A stretch of 64,000 bases of DNA from Symbiodinium sp. CCMP2592 (GCA_905221615.1 CAJNDT010006140.1:1-64000), one strand, 5' to 3'. Positions 33,377-43,874 are shown, counted from the first letter of the stretch. The notes: generated by a model not told the origin, from the letters alone. Made by a program: numbers and translations.

Positions 33377-34040
33377 TGACAGGTATAAGTCGTGCTAGAC
33401 CCTGAACCCTAAACCTTCCCCAATACGGGCGCCTTCATAGACAAAACTCAGGTTTTTGTGTACATTAATACACTAGAGCTATCGGAAGATGAGGGGATAA
33501 TATTACTAATTATTTCGACCCCTATATTAGATTCACTGGCAAAGCCCGTGTCCGAACAACTCCCAGCCGGAGAGTTTGCCATCATGCGATTGCGGGGTTT
33601 AGGGCTTTAGGGGTTCAAGGTCTAGGGGTTTAGGGTGGGGAGCTCAGGGTTCGGCTTTTGATAGGGCATGTCCGATAAGTTGAGGAAGCGATTAGTAGTA
33701 CATACCAAGGATCTAGGATTCCTGGGGCATGACCTGCAGATGCGCGGTTAAGGATCCACATGAAACTTTGAACCGGCCTAGGGTTTAGGGCTATAGGGTG
33801 CAGGGAACCTAAACGCTTAGCCCATGAGAGACTTGAATCCCAAAGCTCGTTGCGGATTCCCTGGCCCAACAAGCGGCTGTTATTGTCTTATGGTGAGTTA
33901 GTTACACCAGCAGAAACCAACCGAAAAGGCAGCATATTTAGTAGGACAGAACGACAACACCAAAATCCCCTAAACTGCCTAAACCCAAGCCCTAGGCCTT
34001 TAGCCCGAAGGATACATGCTCAGCTACTAGGAGCCAAAGG
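33377..34040. other. No gene supported
   Basis: TTTAGGG and CCCTAAA motifs (33400-33420, 33595-33640, 33780-33800) with unique sequence between. No splice-flanked coding block was seen. Confidence 0.45.
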
Positions 34041-34044
34041 GTGG

Positions 34045-34125
34045 CTAGGCTTCTGGCAGCTGTCGCTCAGCCACTGTTGCATTTTTGGTGTCCATCCTTG
34101 GAGGGGTTAGTGCCTTCTGGGCATG
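34045..34125 (-). CDS. Exon-like segment
   Basis: The minus frame reads KALTPPRMDTKNATVAERQL then PEA and a stop, after an acceptor-like GCCCAG. Hydrophilic and plausible, but short and unidentified. Confidence 0.33.
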   Translation of the reverse strand, partial: HAQKALTPPRMDTKNATVAERQLPEA

Positions 34126-34169
34126 GGGCTTCAAACATTCAACAACACAGGTACTCGTCGTCATCGTCG

Positions 34170-34331
34170 TGGCCCCAGGGTCACTGGTGCTGCTGCTGCT
34201 ACTACTAGTATTGGTACTAGTACTGCTACTGCCGCTGCTACCACTACCACTGCCACCGCCTTTTTTCATTATTGGCATTGCCACCACTACCACTACCACT
34301 ACCACTACCACTACCACTACCACTACCACTA

Positions 34332-34405
<74 letters not shown>

Positions 34406-34410
34406 GCGAC
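34170..34410. repeat. ACC/ACT trinucleotide array
   Basis: (ACTACC)n changing to (ACT)n at about 34280-34405, preceded by related interrupted triplets. The overlapping long frames are artefacts. Confidence 0.95.
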
Positions 34411-34609
34411 CACTAATAATATTAATAACAACAATGCTAATATTGCGACCACTACTGTGATGCCGACGACAAACTGCGACTCTGTCGCTACCATCAGTAC
34501 TGATACGTGTACGTACCGTTTGTCTTGTTGGGTCTCTGTGTATTCTTCTTGAGATGGGGTAGCCAAATCCAGGTCTAGGGTTTAGGGTAGGTGTTAAACA
34601 TATTGACAT

Positions 34610-34730
34610 CGGCAGCGGTATCAAAGGTCGCTGCCTCCAGTACAGAGGCACCGCGATGGACTTGTGCTTCGTGAAGAAGTAATTTCGGTTGTCCTCCAGG
34701 GTGGACTCGATACATCCAAACCCGAAGCCC
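34610..34730 (-). CDS. Exon-like segment
   Basis: The minus frame reads CIESTLEDNRNYFFTKHK followed by SIAVPLYWRQRPLIPLP. Composition is strongly protein-like, with an acceptor candidate TGTATCGAG^TCC. Possibly an N-terminal exon of the lipoxygenase-like gene. Confidence 0.42.
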
Positions 34731-34964
34731 AAAGCCTGTCCGTGAAGGGCTTAGGATTTGGGGATTGTGGGGCGGTTTGTGGGGAGGTTGTGAGCTTCCT
34801 GGAAATGCGTGTGCGGGGCCTTAAGAGTTAGAATATTTGGTTGCGCTGATATGCCTTGAGGTCAGGCTTCGGATCTGCAGATCGCCAAGGCGCTCTCTCG
34901 AGCATTCGGTTGAGGGCTTGCGGTTCAGGGTCTAGGGTATGGGGCTCAGGGGTTAAGGGCTTTG

Positions 34965-35040
34965 GGTTTGCGGTCGATGTCCTTGTACAAGCGAACCGAG
35001 ATCTGTTCCTTCAGCATGCTCTGCAGAACCTGAGTGCAGT
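34965..35040 (-). CDS. Exon-like segment
   Basis: After acceptor CTGCACTCAG^ the frame reads VLQSMLKEQISVRLYKDIDR. The plus-strand frame VDVLVQANRDLFLQHALQNL is also open, so strand is not certain. Confidence 0.35.
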
Positions 35041-35089
35041 CAAAATATTGCAAAGAATAACATATTATGTTGTCTGATCAGAACTGAAT

Positions 35090-35428
35090 TATGAGGATTG
35101 CAAAGAGCTTGTAACGCTGCAAGGTGCGAGCTCTTAACGCGCAAATCATCCAGATCCATCAGCCAAAACAAACCTTCATGAACTCTGCTTGGGTGCGCCT
35201 GGTCGGCATTCTCTATTGCTCACCACAGGGAGCAATTTCCCAGAGCCAAGGATTTACTGCAGAGTTATGTTTGGTCTTGGACGTCGGGTAAGAGAAAGCT
35301 AATTACCAGGGTCTGGTGCTTGGTGTCTCACCTGAAAGCGGAGGTGGGGGGCGGGGGAGGGCGACTTTCTCTGAGCGGCTCTTCCAGACTCGCGCTCCAC
35401 AACAACCATGTTGCGATACCTGCATCTA
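35090..35428. other. No supported gene, possible exon at the right edge
   Basis: Unique sequence. At 35370-35430 the plus strand has frames such as RLALHNNHVAIPAST that could be the exon before the family A element, but there is no clear donor. Confidence 0.35.
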
Positions 35429-35537
35429 CCCAGAGCCTCCAGAACCCCTTAATTAAGGAATATACCTTAAATTATAGTAGGATCCCCAATATGATTTGAG
35501 GTATACTCCTTAATTAAGGGGTTTTGGAGGCTCTGGG
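35429..35537. repeat. Palindromic element, family A, copy 4
   Basis: CCCAGAGCCTCCAGAACCCC is inverted as GGGGTTTTGGAGGCTCTGGG. It ends five bases before the acceptor of the exon at 35543. Confidence 0.92.
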
Positions 35538-35542
35538 TACAG

Positions 35543-35622
35543 CTTCGCGGCGGAATATCGCTAGCGAGCTGAAGGATCGGACCAAGGCTTCATGTGGCGT
35601 CGTCATATACATCTGTTTCCAG
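35543..35622 (+). CDS. Small exon sandwiched between two palindromic elements
   Basis: The plus frame reads SRRNIASELKDRTKASCG then VVIYICFQ. The acceptor is GGGTACAG^CTTCG and the donor TTTCCAG^GTAAGAAC. A family A element ends 5 bp before it and a family K element starts about 8 bp after it. Protein unidentified. Confidence 0.5.
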
Positions 35623-35630
35623 GTAAGAAC

Positions 35631-35739
35631 CCAAATGATCCTATGTACTGTTATGGGGGATACTTCCCTAGGTCATAATAGTAATTCCTAATATGGGAAC
35701 CCTACATTCTACTATATCGGTACATTGGACCCTTTGGGG
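35631..35739. repeat. Palindromic element, family K, copy 2
   Basis: CCAAATGATCCTATGTAC at the left; GGTACATTGGACCCTTTGGG at the right. Confidence 0.75.
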
Positions 35740-35764
35740 AAGAATCCTGCAGGAAGTTCGGGGC

Positions 35765-35883
35765 TACTTGGAGGTTCATGGGTGTTTTGTTTTTTGGTGG
35801 GGTTACAAGTGCCCCCAATATGGAGTATAAGTATAGTTACCCTACTTATAACCCTAGTTTTAACTACCCATGAACGCTCAAGT
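35765..35883. repeat. Palindromic element, family B, copy 5
   Basis: ACTTGGAGGTTCATGGGTGT at the left; TACCCATGAACGCTCAAGT at the right. A possible acceptor TCCTGCAG^GAAG lies between this and the family K element, leaving room only for a micro-exon. Confidence 0.82.
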
Positions 35884-35888
35884 AAGGG

Positions 35889-35960
35889 TTGCATGGAATC
35901 ATGGAAACAAGTTTCTGTTCGGTCCTGCGCAAGCGGTTGTCAAACCACCCGACCCATGTG
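35889..35960 (+). CDS. Exon-like segment of the plus-strand gene
   Basis: The frame reads AWNHGNKFLFGPAQAVVK then PPDPCE, with good coding character, directly after the family B element. Probably the same gene as 35543-35622. Confidence 0.42.
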
Positions 35961-36267
35961 AGGGGTTCAAAAAGACAGACAGGAACCGGACTTAGGGACT
36001 TAGGGGACAATCACAGCCGTTGACATCTGCACCGGGTGTCAGCTCCTTTCACTGCGACCCTGGATGCTCTATTTTCGGCGACCGCAACACGACAGACCTT
36101 GAATTCCCGGCCCTGACCTGAACCCTAAACCCTAAAATCTAAATCCTATAGTGAACGCTAAACCTTATTCATTCCCAAGGGTTCTGAAGGAGAACTCGAA
36201 ACCTTTGTCCCCAAACCCCGTGCTTTCAAGCCGTAGGGCTCTGCGCAATTGAGACGTAAGGTGTATA

Positions 36268-36368
36268 GGAGTTTCCGAAAATAGGACACCCTAATATTGC
36301 ACCCTAAATAGTAGGATCCTTATTATAAGGACCCCAAAGTAAGGTACCCCTAATTTTCGGAAACTCCT
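36268..36368. repeat. Palindromic element, family E, copy 1
   Basis: GGAGTTTCCGAAAATAGG is inverted as TTTTCGGAAACTCC. The inner arms are ACCCTAAATAGTAGGATCC and AAGGACCCCAAAGT. Confidence 0.92.
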
Positions 36369-36457
36369 ATCTCCTGTGGCAAAGGTCGCAAGCCCGACCT
36401 CCTCCATGAAAAAAACCCTCAACTCGTTTTAGCACTCGTCAGGTATCATGGGGAACT

Positions 36458-36528
36458 AAAGGTTAACCTTTTTGGTTATATAGGGATTATATAGGGACTA
36501 TACTACCCAAAAAAGGTTAAAGGTTGCC
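36458..36528. repeat. Small palindrome around AAAGGTTAACC
   Basis: AAAGGTTAACCTTTTTGG at the left pairs with CCAAAAAAGGTTAAAGGTT at the right. Only this copy was found. Confidence 0.7.
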
Positions 36529-36695
36529 TACTCTAATATTGGGGGGATGTTGGAAGTTGAAGATTTCGGGACTACATTGCGGTATATATGGGGGTCATAG
36601 AAGCTTGTCGCGGCAAGAAACTCAAACTTCAAAGCTCACCCTAAACCCTAAACCCTAAACCCTAAAAAGGAACCCTTCACCCGGTGCCTAGGGCC

Positions 36696-36771
36696 CGTCG
36701 GCGTGACAAAGCCAATGAGGTTGTTCCTGAGTCTGAACGACGAGACTGCAGAAACCGTTGAGCTTTACATG
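36696..36771 (+). CDS. Exon-like segment
   Basis: The plus frame reads GVTKPMRLFLSLNDETAETV then ELYM. CCCTAAA repeats precede it. It ends exactly at a family E element. Confidence 0.45.
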
Positions 36772-36888
36772 GGAGTTTCCGAAAATAGGGCACCCTAATA
36801 CCCTAATATAGCACCCTAAATTTTAAAATAGTAGGATCCTTTTTCTAAGGACCCCAAAATAAGGTACCCCTAATTTTCACAAACTCCC
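36771..36888. repeat. Palindromic element, family E, copy 2, with ACATG flanks
   Basis: GGGAGTTTCCGAAAATAGGG at the left, TTTTCACAAACTCCC at the right. TTACATG precedes it and ACATGG follows, so ACATG may be a target duplication. Confidence 0.9.
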
Positions 36889-36915
36889 ACATGGCGTCCA
36901 GGCTTTAGGTTTCCA

Positions 36916-36957
36916 CAGGCAGATACGGATCTGACTCTGAAGGTTCTCTGGCAACCC
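36916..36957 (+). CDS. Exon-like segment following the family E element
   Basis: Acceptor TTTCCACAG^GCAG. If joined as ATGG+GC the frame reads GRYGSDSEGSLATP. A family F element starts right after it. Confidence 0.35.
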
Positions 36958-37088
36958 CTTGGAGGGTCTGGGGACTTAGTAAGTAGGTAGTAAGTAGACT
37001 TATAAGCACCCTAAAAGGGACCCCAATTGGGGTTATGTTACTTATAGTCCCTAAAATAACCAGTTACTAAGTCCCCCGACTCTCCAAG
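36958..37088. repeat. Palindromic element, family F, copy 2
   Basis: CTTGGAGGGTCTGGGGACTT at the left, CCCCCGACTCTCCAAG at the right. Confidence 0.9.
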
Positions 37089-37225
37089 CCCCCACAAAAC
37101 GTCTCCCGTAACTCACAGATGCCGGATCCTTCCGTGCGTGTGCTCTCGTGATCATCGCAGTTCTTCCATGAATCATATGGCAGTAACCGTAAGACTAATA
37201 ACAGTAATACTTGCAACAGTAAACC

Positions 37226-37314
37226 CCCAGAGGCCCCATAGTAGTTCCTTTTTGGGATTACCTTATAGATTCTATATATGAACCCCTACAAGGAACTACT
37301 TGGGGGCCTCTGGG
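37226..37314. repeat. Palindromic element, family H, copy 1
   Basis: CCCAGAGGCCCCATAGTAGT at the left, ACTACTTGGGGGCCTCTGGG at the right. Confidence 0.92.
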
Positions 37315-38150
37315 TAGTGATGGTGATAGAAACAGCTCTGGGGATCGGGATCCTGCCCAAGAGAGACGAGCATCCGCGGGTGCTGCGTGCTGTCCTGGCT
37401 AAGATGTTTAGGGGTCTTACGGTTTTAGGGTTTAGGGTTTAGGGGTTTAGTGTTCAGGGGTTTAGGGGTTTAGGGTTTAGGGGTCTTACGGTTTTAGGGT
37501 TTAGGGCTGAAGAAATAGAATTATTAGGCTCCTTGATAGGGTCTTATACTACGGGGTACGTCAAAAGGCTCGGTATTGAGGGATACTAGAAGGGTCTAAT
37601 ACGGGGGCCTTAAGAATTAGAGTAGGGTTGCTTTGTAGGGTCATTATAAGATTGGGGCATATTCCATGATAGCCTGTACGGCCATTCGTACCCCTAGATT
37701 AAGGGTGATTGAGCTGCGGCTTTCAGGCCGGTGGTGGATACGGCTTTGGAGATCGGGGGTGCAGAATGTGAGATTTACAGTCCTGAACATAGCCCTCAAA
37801 GTCTCACTGCGGGCTAGCGGCTAGCTCCCCCAATCCTGAACTGAGTTGTCCTTTAAGCCCTTTGAAAATTATTTGCTATTATGGTTCTCTACAAACTAGT
37901 AGGGAAAATTAAAAAAGATCCCACAGGACAACCCAATGAAGTGCAAGCCCAAAGAAACTCATGCAAACTCCCCAACCCAACTGCTTAAACCCCAATGCCT
38001 AAACTGGAAACCCTAAGTCCTAAACCCAAAACCTTTAACCACCCAAATTCGTGATCCCCCAATCATGAGACCCAAGACCCTGCCAGTACCCAGAAGCCCT
38101 GAAGCTAGGGCTCAGAGTTCAAAGACTTCCGGAGTGGCCACAACGAATGG
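37315..38150. other. No supported gene
   Basis: TTTAGGG motifs at 37420-37510, a partial family G start near 37606-37630, and unique sequence. No convincing exon. Confidence 0.45.
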
Positions 38151-38153
38151 AAT

Positions 38154-38265
38154 ACTTGGAGGTTCATCAAGTAGGGCTATGTAGGGTTATAAGTAGGGTA
38201 ACTATACCTATAGCCCCGATTAGGGGACTTATAACCCCACTTATAGCTACCCGTGAACCTCCAGG
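38154..38265. repeat. Palindromic element, family B, copy 6
   Basis: ACTTGGAGGTTCATCAAGTAG-type left end (diverged) and TAGCTACCCGTGAACCTCC right end. Confidence 0.8.
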
Positions 38266-38576
38266 TTGGGTATCTTGTCAGGACACCCTTTTGATAGGGG
38301 TCTACAGGAGAAATTGTTACCACCAATCATTCATTCAAGCCCCTATATGAAACCTCAAACACCCCTAATTAAGACCCTCAGCCCCAAAGCCAAAGAATAT
38401 ACTCTAAGTGAGCCCTAGAACTTGAAGCCCCCAACCCTGAACCCTAACCCCCCCTCTAACCTCAATCCTAAAAGCTAGTCCGACCCCGCACAAGAAGGGG
38501 CGTGTCCCGTGCTTCGACGAAACAGAAACCCCAAACCCCAAACCGAATACAGGGGGTTTGAGTTTAGGGATTTACT

Positions 38577-38695
38577 AGGATGCCCAGTAACCCAGGAACA
38601 AAAAAAGGTTCCTTTTTTGGTATTGGGTACCTTTATGTACCTCTATAAGGAACCTAGGACTACAAAAAGGGAATAAGGGTACTACTGGGCATCCT
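38577..38695. repeat. Palindromic element, family D, copy 3
   Basis: AGGATGCCCAGTAACCCAGG at the left, CTACTGGGCATCCT at the right. Confidence 0.92.
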
Positions 38696-38795
38696 ATTCG
38701 AGGGACGTGTCCTGTGCTTCGACGAGATAGAAATGAGGCAAAGACCAGACCTGAGCAACTGCGGCCGACCCAAGGGGGGTCCGAAGGGCTCAGTA

Positions 38796-38885
38796 CCCTC
38801 AGGCCCCAAAGTAAGTTCCTTTTTGGGGTTCATATTAGAATCCTATAAGGTAATCCCAACAAGGAACTACTTTGGGGCCTATGGG
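38796..38885. repeat. Palindromic element, family H, copy 2
   Basis: CCTCAGGCCCCAAAGTAAGT at the left, AACTACTTTGGGGCCTATGGG at the right with minor mismatches. A weaker relative lies near 53383-53460. Confidence 0.88.
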
Positions 38886-39490
38886 TAGGTTAGGAGTTGA
38901 AGGGTTTCAAGGTTTTCAGGGCTTAGGCTTCAGTTCTCTGTTTTTTCGATGGGGGGTGGGCTATCTACTGCGGCGGCGGTTTCATAATCTTGGCGTTTCA
39001 CAAGTACTCAGGGGCCCAAATGTCCATGCATAGAATGCCAGAGGGTACTTCAAGGACCCCCTGGAGGGAGCCCCTGTGTTACCTGTACCTTCTGCTTTTT
39101 TCGGGGGTTTCAACTAGGGGTCATGCTCCCTAAACCCTAAACCCTAAACCCTAAACCCTAAACCCTAAACCCCTCCACCCTGCCGACCCTTTGGGAGTCC
39201 TGGGCTTGGGTTGGGGCTGAGAGAGTGAGATTCAATAACAGGGCTTGGGCAGATTTGGGTTTAGGGTTTAGGGTTTAGGGTTCAGCAGCTCCGGATCGAG
39301 CAGTTTTAAAGTAGAGTTGTGTTTACGGTTTAGAAATAACACCCACCCACCCTCAGAATCCCATAACATCAGGGAAATACAAGGTTTCACTTCTTTCACA
39401 GCTGGACATATTAACCCCTGAACCCTTAAACCCTAAACCTTTAAACTCTGAACCCTTCACTAGTCTTAAACTTTGAACCTCGCGTTCCGG
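38886..39490. other. Telomere-like motifs, no gene supported
   Basis: A CCCTAAA array at about 39130-39175 and a TTTAGGG array at 39257-39280 face each other about 80 bp apart, as at 24 kb and 49.8 kb. The block between them did not give a convincing exon. Confidence 0.5.
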
Positions 39491-39496
39491 TCAAGA

Positions 39497-39835
39497 GCTA
39501 AACCTTAAATATGTTAAAATGTCAGCACCGTCGTTGTCAAGTCTTAAGTAAAAGCCGTCCACACAATCATGTGGCTGAGCTAAACCTTAAATTTTATGCG
39601 ATGTGACTACCGCTGCTTGCTTGATGTAAAAGATTGAAGTTGTTGCTGTCGCTAAACCTTAAATTTCCTATGGTGTCAACACCGTTGCTTGCTTGTTTTA
39701 AGTAAAGTAAGTAAAAGATTGAAGTTGCTGCTGTCGCTAAACCCTAAATTTCCTATGGTGTCAACACCGTTGCTTGCTTGTTTTGAGTAAAGCAAGTAAA
39801 TAGTTGAAGTTGCTGCTGTCGCTAAGCATCCACAC
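39497..39835. repeat. Degenerate tandem repeat, 72-85 bp period, five copies
   Basis: GCTAAACCTTAAAT-type landmarks at 39497, 39579, 39651, 39736 and 39821, with GTCAACACCGTTGCTTGCTTG and GATTGAAGTTG in each unit. Confidence 0.85.
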
Positions 39836-40065
39836 TTTCAAGACATAAAGCATTGCCCGGAACAGTTGAGGCTGCGGTCACGCCATCGCTTTACGATGGC
39901 AACCACAGCTGTCAAGTTTCTTTGCGATGACCGAAAAGCTGAAACCCTACCCTAGATCCTTCGAAGCTTTGCCCAGCTTGAGGTTGCTTCGACACCTCCC
40001 CAACCCACCCTAGATCCTTCAATCAGAAATATCCAACCCACCCTAGATCCTTCCAAAGAATTTGT

Positions 40066-40190
40066 GCCTACCCTTTCGTGGGACGGGCCCGGGCCCGTCC
40101 CACGAGGAGTAGGCCCAAACCCACGAATTTGGGCCTCCCTTTCCCGGGCCCGTGCCACGAAAAGGTAGGCCCCGCGAAAGGGTGGGCACA
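40066..40190. repeat. GC-rich nested palindrome
   Basis: 40077-40104 is a perfect 28-nt palindrome with half-site CGTGGGACGGGCCC. Further inverted pieces (GCCTACCCTTTCGTGGG and CCACGAAAAGGTAGGC) surround it. Confidence 0.9.
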
Positions 40191-40194
40191 AGTT

Positions 40195-40480
40195 CGTGGG
40201 TTTGGGCCTAGATTCTGGATTCGTGGATTTGGGGCTTGGCTTTGGGCCTGAATTCGTGGATTTTGGGCCTGGTTCTGGGCCTGGATTCCTGGATTTTGGG
40301 CCTGTATTCGTGGATTTGGGGCCTGGTTTTGGGCTTGGATTCGTGGATCCTGGGTTTGGGCCTGGATTCGTGGATTTTGGGCCTGGATTCGTGGATTTTG
40401 GGCCTGGATTCGTGGATTTTGGGCCTGGATTCGTGGATTTTGGGCCTGGTCCACGAATTTTGGACCCAATTTTGGGCCTG
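40195..40480. repeat. 21-bp minisatellite (seven-codon unit)
   Basis: The unit contains GATTCGTGGATTTTGGGCC. Four perfect consecutive copies occupy about 40362-40447, with diverged copies on the left. A multiple of three, it leaves several frames open on both strands (plus DSWILGL, minus AQNPRIQ). No independent coding evidence. Confidence 0.9.
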
Positions 40481-41240
40481 ATCCACGAATTCCATTAAGG
40501 TTTAAATTACTATATGATAAAGAGGTTTAGGGTTTAGGGTTTAGGGGTTTAATTTAAGTTCCCGGAAATGGATTAAGCCCTGCAAGGTGGTTTAGACTAT
40601 CTAGGGTCAGTTTTGGGCTCAGGGTGTCTCGTTCAGGATTTTGGGTCTGGGCTTCTAGAACCCTATAAAGTACCCTTCAAGGGAACCTTATTCGAGATCC
40701 CTGCAGGACCCTACAGGACCATTAAAGGGCCTTGAGCAAGGAACGACCGCTCAACCCGAACCCTAAACTAACCGTAAACCTAAACTCAAGGCCTAGGCCG
40801 CCGACCTCCGAGGGTCATACTACGACGCAGTCGAACATACAGTCGCAAGATATTCGCTTTTGCGCCACTCTACGGCAAACCCTAAACCCTCAACCTTACG
40901 CCCTAAACCCTACCTTACCCCCAAATATCCTACCTGTTCAGGGCTCCTTATTCTGATTTCCTTATATGAGTCCTTAAAAAGGTAGGATGTTCAGTGTTAA
41001 GGTAAACCCCAGTAAGAACCGGCATGTGCCAAGGCCCTCTCGTACGGGATGTTGTTGGAGGCTGCCGTGAGATCAAACCTGGGTGTTCAGGGTTGAGGGT
41101 TTCTTTTGAAAACCTTTTTCCGTCTGCAGAGGTTGAGGGTTTAGGGCTTAGGGTTTAGGGTTTGGGGTTTAGGGGGTAAAGGGTGTAGGGTCTAGTCTCT
41201 TCTGTCAGGTTGTTAGACCTTATGTACAGGGGGTTCAGGG
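40481..41240. other. No supported gene
   Basis: It contains a family I palindrome (40911-41004) and TTTAGGG/CCCTAAA patches (40525-40550, 40878-40915, 41140-41190). Confidence 0.45.
40911..41004. repeat. Palindromic element, family I, copy 2
   Basis: TACCTTACCCCCAAATATCC...CCTACC at the left pairs with GGTAGGATGTTCAGTGTTAAGG at the right (with small gaps). Confidence 0.7.
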
Positions 41241-42152
41241 TGCGTTGGTTGAGTTTATGACCTCAAGGCTTTTGGTTTTGAGGGCTATGCTCAGACTCAT
41301 CTTACTGGGGTCTGTAGGCCTTGGTTTTCAGAGTTTGATTGGGGATATCAAAGGCAAGCTTCGGATTTCGATGCTCAAGATTCCAAGATTCAGAAGCTGC
41401 GGGAGTGGAGAATCTATAGAATCTCGGGGTCAAAAACCGGAAACCCCTCAACAGCTTGCTGTCGTTCTGCATAACAGCAAATATTACCTGAACATCCCAG
41501 TGATACTACATTATGTCTTTTCCAATCAAGTGCAGCACTCTGCTTTCTGCGAATGATCTGCCTAGTAAGATTGCGGGGTTTTTGGAATGCATTTGCACAC
41601 CTCAACTCGCTCAATTACCCGAGAACCTACACCCCAAACGCTGTAACCGAATCCATCTATGCCCCAAACCGCCAACTGTGATGAACACTCCCCGAAACCC
41701 TACCGAACCCCAAACCCTCAACCCTGAAGACCCTAAACCCTAAACCCTCAACCCTGAAGCCTAAACCCTGAAGCCTAAACTCCAAAACCCTAAAACCCCT
41801 AAACCCTAAAACCCACGCTCAGCCACGGGCATCCCGGGCAAAACGTCGCAGTCAGAACCGCGGTTGAGGACGCCGGACTGACAAGTACAGGCTTTCATTT
41901 GGGGGCGGGGGGGGTTGTCAAAATTAGGGTCCCTTTTTGGGTACCCTACATATTAGGTGCCGTAGTATTCTAAGGACCCAAAAAGGGGACCATGATTTTG
42001 ACAACCACCCATTTGGGGTTTTAAGGTTCATGGGTTTGGGGTTGTAGGGTTTAGAGGCTTGGATGTAGTGTTGGGGGTTCACAGGGTGTTGGCGCCGCAG
42101 GGCGTTGTTAAGAAGGTTGAGGGGTTTAAGGTTTTTATCTTTCAGGGTCTTG
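41240..42152. other. No supported gene; one palindrome
   Basis: An open plus frame at 41245-41556 is not supported by splice sites or similarity. CCCTAAA patches occur at 41690-41810. Confidence 0.4.
41913..42006. repeat. Palindrome around GGTTGTCAAAATTAGGGTCC
   Basis: GGTTGTCAAAATTAGGGTCC at the left and GACCATGATTTTGACAACC at the right. Confidence 0.85.
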
Positions 42153-42263
42153 CTTGGAGGTTCATGGGTAATTCTAAGTAAGGTTATAAGTAGGGTAACT
42201 ATACTTATACCCCATATTAGGGGACGTATAACCCCACTTATAACTACCCATGAACCTCCAAGT
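42153..42263. repeat. Palindromic element, family B, copy 7
   Basis: CTTGGAGGTTCATGGGTAAT at the left, ACTACCCATGAACCTCCAAG at the right. Confidence 0.92.
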
Positions 42264-43300
42264 AGTTTATATTTATACTGTCATGCCCGTGGTTGCGTAG
42301 GGACGCTGGATTGGGCCTGTTTTGGCAGGTTCATGATTCATGTCCACGGGATAATTTCAGAGGGCCTCCGGTTCTCCTCTGAAGTCAGGGCGGTGGATGC
42401 GTCTCTTACCATAAAAAGGAGGATGAGTGCAGCTTTCGCTTCTTGCCTGAGTGCTGTGCATTCCCCTGCGTTACCTCATGGACTTCGCATGGACAGGAAG
42501 GCTGCGATAGAGCTTTCAGATTCACTCGCAAGATCGCTACACAAGCTCCATATCACCTTGCATGTCAAAACTTTCTAGCCTATCATGGGCGGGACAGACA
42601 CGCTAGACACCCTCCATTAGTCGAACAGCACTCGCCGCGCAAGTACTGTCTCTTCGTCGGCAGCACCAAGGCCACTAGAGGGAGCCCTTTGCAACCGCGA
42701 CGGTGACTGCAGCATATCGATGACCCTGTGACGAACACTGCTAAGTGTCCGAGCGCCATTCTCGCGCACAAGTGCTGACAGTCACTGCCAGGATCAGTAT
42801 GCCTATGTCTCTTTCCGCCCACGAATGACCGGAGCTGCTCGTCTCATGCCATGAGCTTCAAAGTCAATGAATCTGTAATATAGCGGCCTTGATAATTGGT
42901 ATGAGGTTTTTGGGGCATACTGTACCATACTGAAAAAGCGGTACCCCCTAAATAGTACTGGCAATTGTTTCAGCCCCTATATTACAGGTACTCGGGCATC
43001 CATCTGAGCCGATCTTGGGTACAAGCACCCCCCTCTGTAGCCTTAAGATTCGTATTAAGTATTAGTACGAATATTTAAAATAGTAATATTCGTGTTTAGG
43101 GTCTAGGATTTGGGGTTATGTAGCCAGTGCAGAGGCAAAGCAGCCCGAAGAGAAGTAGTATAGGCATTCGTTCCCCAAAGGGGGAGAAAGGGGCTACCTT
43201 GCTGCAAGCAGACACTAGCTCTGAAGTCTAAGCCGCAAGTCCCTGCAAAATCGGACACCCACCCCTAAACCTAAGACACCTGACCCCTGGGCCGCTAAAC
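42264..43300. other. No gene recognised; one family G element
   Basis: 42280-42820 is non-repetitive and may contain exons, but I could not choose a strand or frame. The family G element is at 42873-42987, and an AT-rich TAGTACGAATATT-type inverted patch lies at 43050-43095. Confidence 0.4.
42873..42987. repeat. Palindromic element, family G, copy 4
   Basis: CTGTAATATAGCGGCCTTGA at the left and CAGCCCCTATATTACAG at the right. Confidence 0.82.
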
Positions 43301-43309
43301 CCTCAAGAA

Positions 43310-43400
43310 CCTCTGACATGGATTTGAAGACCGCATCGCAGTTGAAGGCCAGTCGCGCCTGCGATGCTCGCACAAGATTGGCGAATGGTTCTGTTCACAG
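43310..43400 (-). CDS. Exon of an unidentified minus-strand gene
   Basis: After acceptor CTGTGAACAG^ the minus frame reads PFANLVRASQARLAFNCDAV then FKSMSE. C-rich CCCTAAA-like sequence precedes it and TTTAGGG follows on the sense strand. Confidence 0.42.
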
Positions 43401-43764
43401 GGCCTGGGTTGGGGTTTAGCGTTCAGGACTAGGTGTCTTTCTTGTGGGGAGTTGGGTTTAGGGTCTCGTATTCCGGTAACCAATCTACGCCTCAGATTTT
43501 CGAGGACAGCAGTGCTGCTAGTAATAATGCTGAAGCACTGGTGATGCTTCTGTTGGTGATGCTCACTGTAGCCCCGGAACTTGCACAATTTCACTGGGGT
43601 ACCTACGTAGCTAAGAGCTGGACTAGGGTTCCTTGAAGGATTTGGCATCTTTATCGTTCCTCATTCCATGTTTCTGCATGACAGACAACCTGTCGTCCAA
43701 TCATGCCTTCGATGTCGCATCGGCAGTGACTTCGCAATCCTAAACCCTAAACCCCTCAACCCTA

Positions 43765-43825
43765 AACCGATGTCGCAAAACGCTCATTCTTAGGAGCCAG
43801 GATGCTCTCCGTGAACTTCTGTAGG
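43765..43825 (-). CDS. Exon of an unidentified minus-strand gene
   Basis: It encodes LQKFTESILAPKNERFATS. The acceptor ATCTCAAG^CCTACAG joins the exon ending at 44003 in phase (QL|SLQKFTES). The 177-bp intron between them contains a family B palindrome and its target duplications. Confidence 0.52.
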
Positions 43826-43874
43826 CTTGAGATGTGATCTTACACGTTTTCTACCGGAGCTAACTACCTGAGTT

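Noticed and set aside
40068-40498. Four overlapping repetitive-protein ORFs on both strands.
   Set aside because: All follow from a 21-bp unit without stop codons. No evidence favours any one frame.
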